Below are positions 7,054 through 7,806 of a DNA stretch of 7,806 nt, piece by piece (position 1 is the stretch's first letter; each line of letters starts with the position of its first letter). Location: contig DATLBY010000240.1 of NCBI GenBank assembly GCA_035526665.1, positions 1 through 7,806 on the forward strand. Direction: 5' to 3'. Origin of the DNA: DATLBY01 sp035526665 (GTDB lineage: Bacteria; Acidobacteriota; Terriglobia; Bryobacterales; Bryobacteraceae). The notes beneath the pieces are model-generated. The model had not been told where the DNA came from, did not search any database, and was given only the letters and a program-made list of their open reading frames with translations. A program made the position numbers and the translations under genes.

Positions 7054-7806
7054 GACGACGGGGTTCATGGAATATACGCGCGAGGCGCCGCAACGGCGTC
7101 CGGTAGTGGAGCGCGTGAACGATTACTTTGAGGTGTACCAGCCGTTTCCGGAAGAGCACGTACGCACGCAGGGCGCGCGCTGCATGGATTGCGGCGTCCC
7201 GTTCTGCCACACCGGTTGTCCTTTGAATAACATCATTCCCGACTGGAACGATTTCGTGTACAAGGACCGCTGGCGGGATGCGATCCGCACGCTGCACGCG
7301 ACCAATAACTTCCCCGAATTCACGGGGCGGATTTGTCCCGCGCCGTGCGAAGCGGCCTGCGTGCTGGGGATCAACGAGCCGCCGGTTACTATCAAAACGA
7401 TTGAGAAGAGCATCATCGAGCACGCCTTCAACGAAGGCTGGATCCGGCCCGAGCCGCCAGCGCAGCGCACGGGCAAAACGATTGCGGTGATCGGCTCCGG
7501 TCCCGCGGGGCTGGCGGCGGCGCAGCAGTTGAACCGCGTGGGCCACAGCGTCACCGTATTTGAGAAGGCAGACCGCATCGGGGGGCTGCTGCGCTACGGC
7601 ATTCCGGACTTCAAGATGGAGAAGTGGACCATCGACCGGCGGCTCGAACAGATGCGGGCCGAAGGCGTGGAGTTTATTGTCAACGCGCACGTGGGCGTGG
7701 ACTACGCGGTGCACGACATCCGCAAGCAGTTCGACATTATCCTGCTGGCCGGTGGGGCCGAGCAGCCGCGCGACCTGCCGGTACCGGGCCGCGAGCTGAA
7801 GGGCAT
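7046..7806 (+). CDS. gltD: Glutamate synthase, small (FAD/Fe-S) subunit, cut by the right edge
   Basis: This reading frame stays open to the window end, giving the first 253 residues; the complete family protein is usually about 450-500. It is the beta subunit that takes electrons from NADPH through FAD and passes them via 4Fe-4S clusters to the large subunit. The start MGKTTGFMEY is typical of GltD. Two cysteine clusters follow: CMDCGVPFCHTGCP (Cys46, 49, 54, 58) and GRICPAPCEAAC (Cys97, 101, 105), the 4Fe-4S ligands of this family. The FAD dinucleotide fold begins with IAVIGSGPAGLAAA (146-159), with Glu173 ending the second strand and GGLLRYGIPDFKM at 179-191. The NADPH domain is mostly beyond the edge. 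The ATG at 7046-7048 lies inside gltB and the two genes overlap by 8 bases. AGGTGG at 7037-7042 is a poorly spaced ribosome binding site, so coupling to gltB translation is likely. No frameshift is seen. Confidence 0.97.
   Translation, partial: MGKTTGFMEYTREAPQRRPVVERVNDYFEVYQPFPEEHVRTQGARCMDCGVPFCHTGCPLNNIIPDWNDFVYKDRWRDAIRTLHATNNFPEFTGRICPAPCEAACVLGINEPPVTIKTIEKSIIEHAFNEGWIRPEPPAQRTGKTIAVIGSGPAGLAAAQQLNRVGHSVTVFEKADRIGGLLRYGIPDFKMEKWTIDRRLEQMRAEGVEFIVNAHVGVDYAVHDIRKQFDIILLAGGAEQPRDLPVPGRELKG

Noticed and set aside
2470..7806. Possible glutamate synthase-like fusion or divergent amidotransferase/oxidoreductase
   Set aside because: Domain order, catalytic Cys, FMN-loop and Fe-S signatures and the following gltD are all those of standard bacterial glutamate synthase.

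Overview
The window reads as ordinary chromosomal DNA from a moderately GC-rich bacterium. It holds three genes on the minus strand (positions 25-2356) and two on the plus strand (2470 to the right edge), facing away from a 113-base control region at 2357-2469. A stand-alone CheB-type esterase with a zinc-ribbon-like tail, an Rcp1-like receiver and a divergent LysR-gltBD block remind me of Acidobacteriota. That placement is recall, not proof, and nothing in the window fixes the taxon. I see no mobile element, tRNA, rRNA, CRISPR array or phage gene.

Right side: gltB (2470-7053) encodes a full-length large subunit of NADPH-type glutamate synthase. Its catalytic Cys, FMN-loop and 3Fe-4S signatures are all present. 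gltD (from 7046, cut by the right edge) encodes the small FAD/Fe-S subunit and overlaps the end of gltB by 8 bases. Together they would make two glutamates from glutamine and 2-oxoglutarate, the core of ammonium assimilation.

Middle: a LysR-type regulator is transcribed away from gltB (1439-2356). The shared control region has a perfect TAAGC-TAC-GCTTA dyad of T-N11-A form about 64 bases before the inferred gltB start site. A degenerate copy lies exactly 30 bases closer, at about -34. This is the classical recognition-site plus activation-site layout of LysR-type activators. The gltB promoter has an extended -10 but no good -35, as expected for an activator-dependent promoter. The dyad also lies inside the spacer of the predicted lysR promoter, which suggests autorepression. 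By analogy with Bacillus GltC, this regulator probably controls gltBD.

Left side: downstream of lysR on the same strand are a CheB-type methylesterase-domain protein (446-1384) with an intact Ser-His-Asp triad and a C-terminal Cys/His cluster, and 4 bases further a small receiver-fold protein (25-441) that has lost the phosphoacceptor Asp. They look like a two-gene signalling unit, possibly read through from lysR. Their target is not visible here. I found no clearly new system. The most informative observations are the LysR operator geometry and the degenerate receiver paired with a receiver-less CheB.
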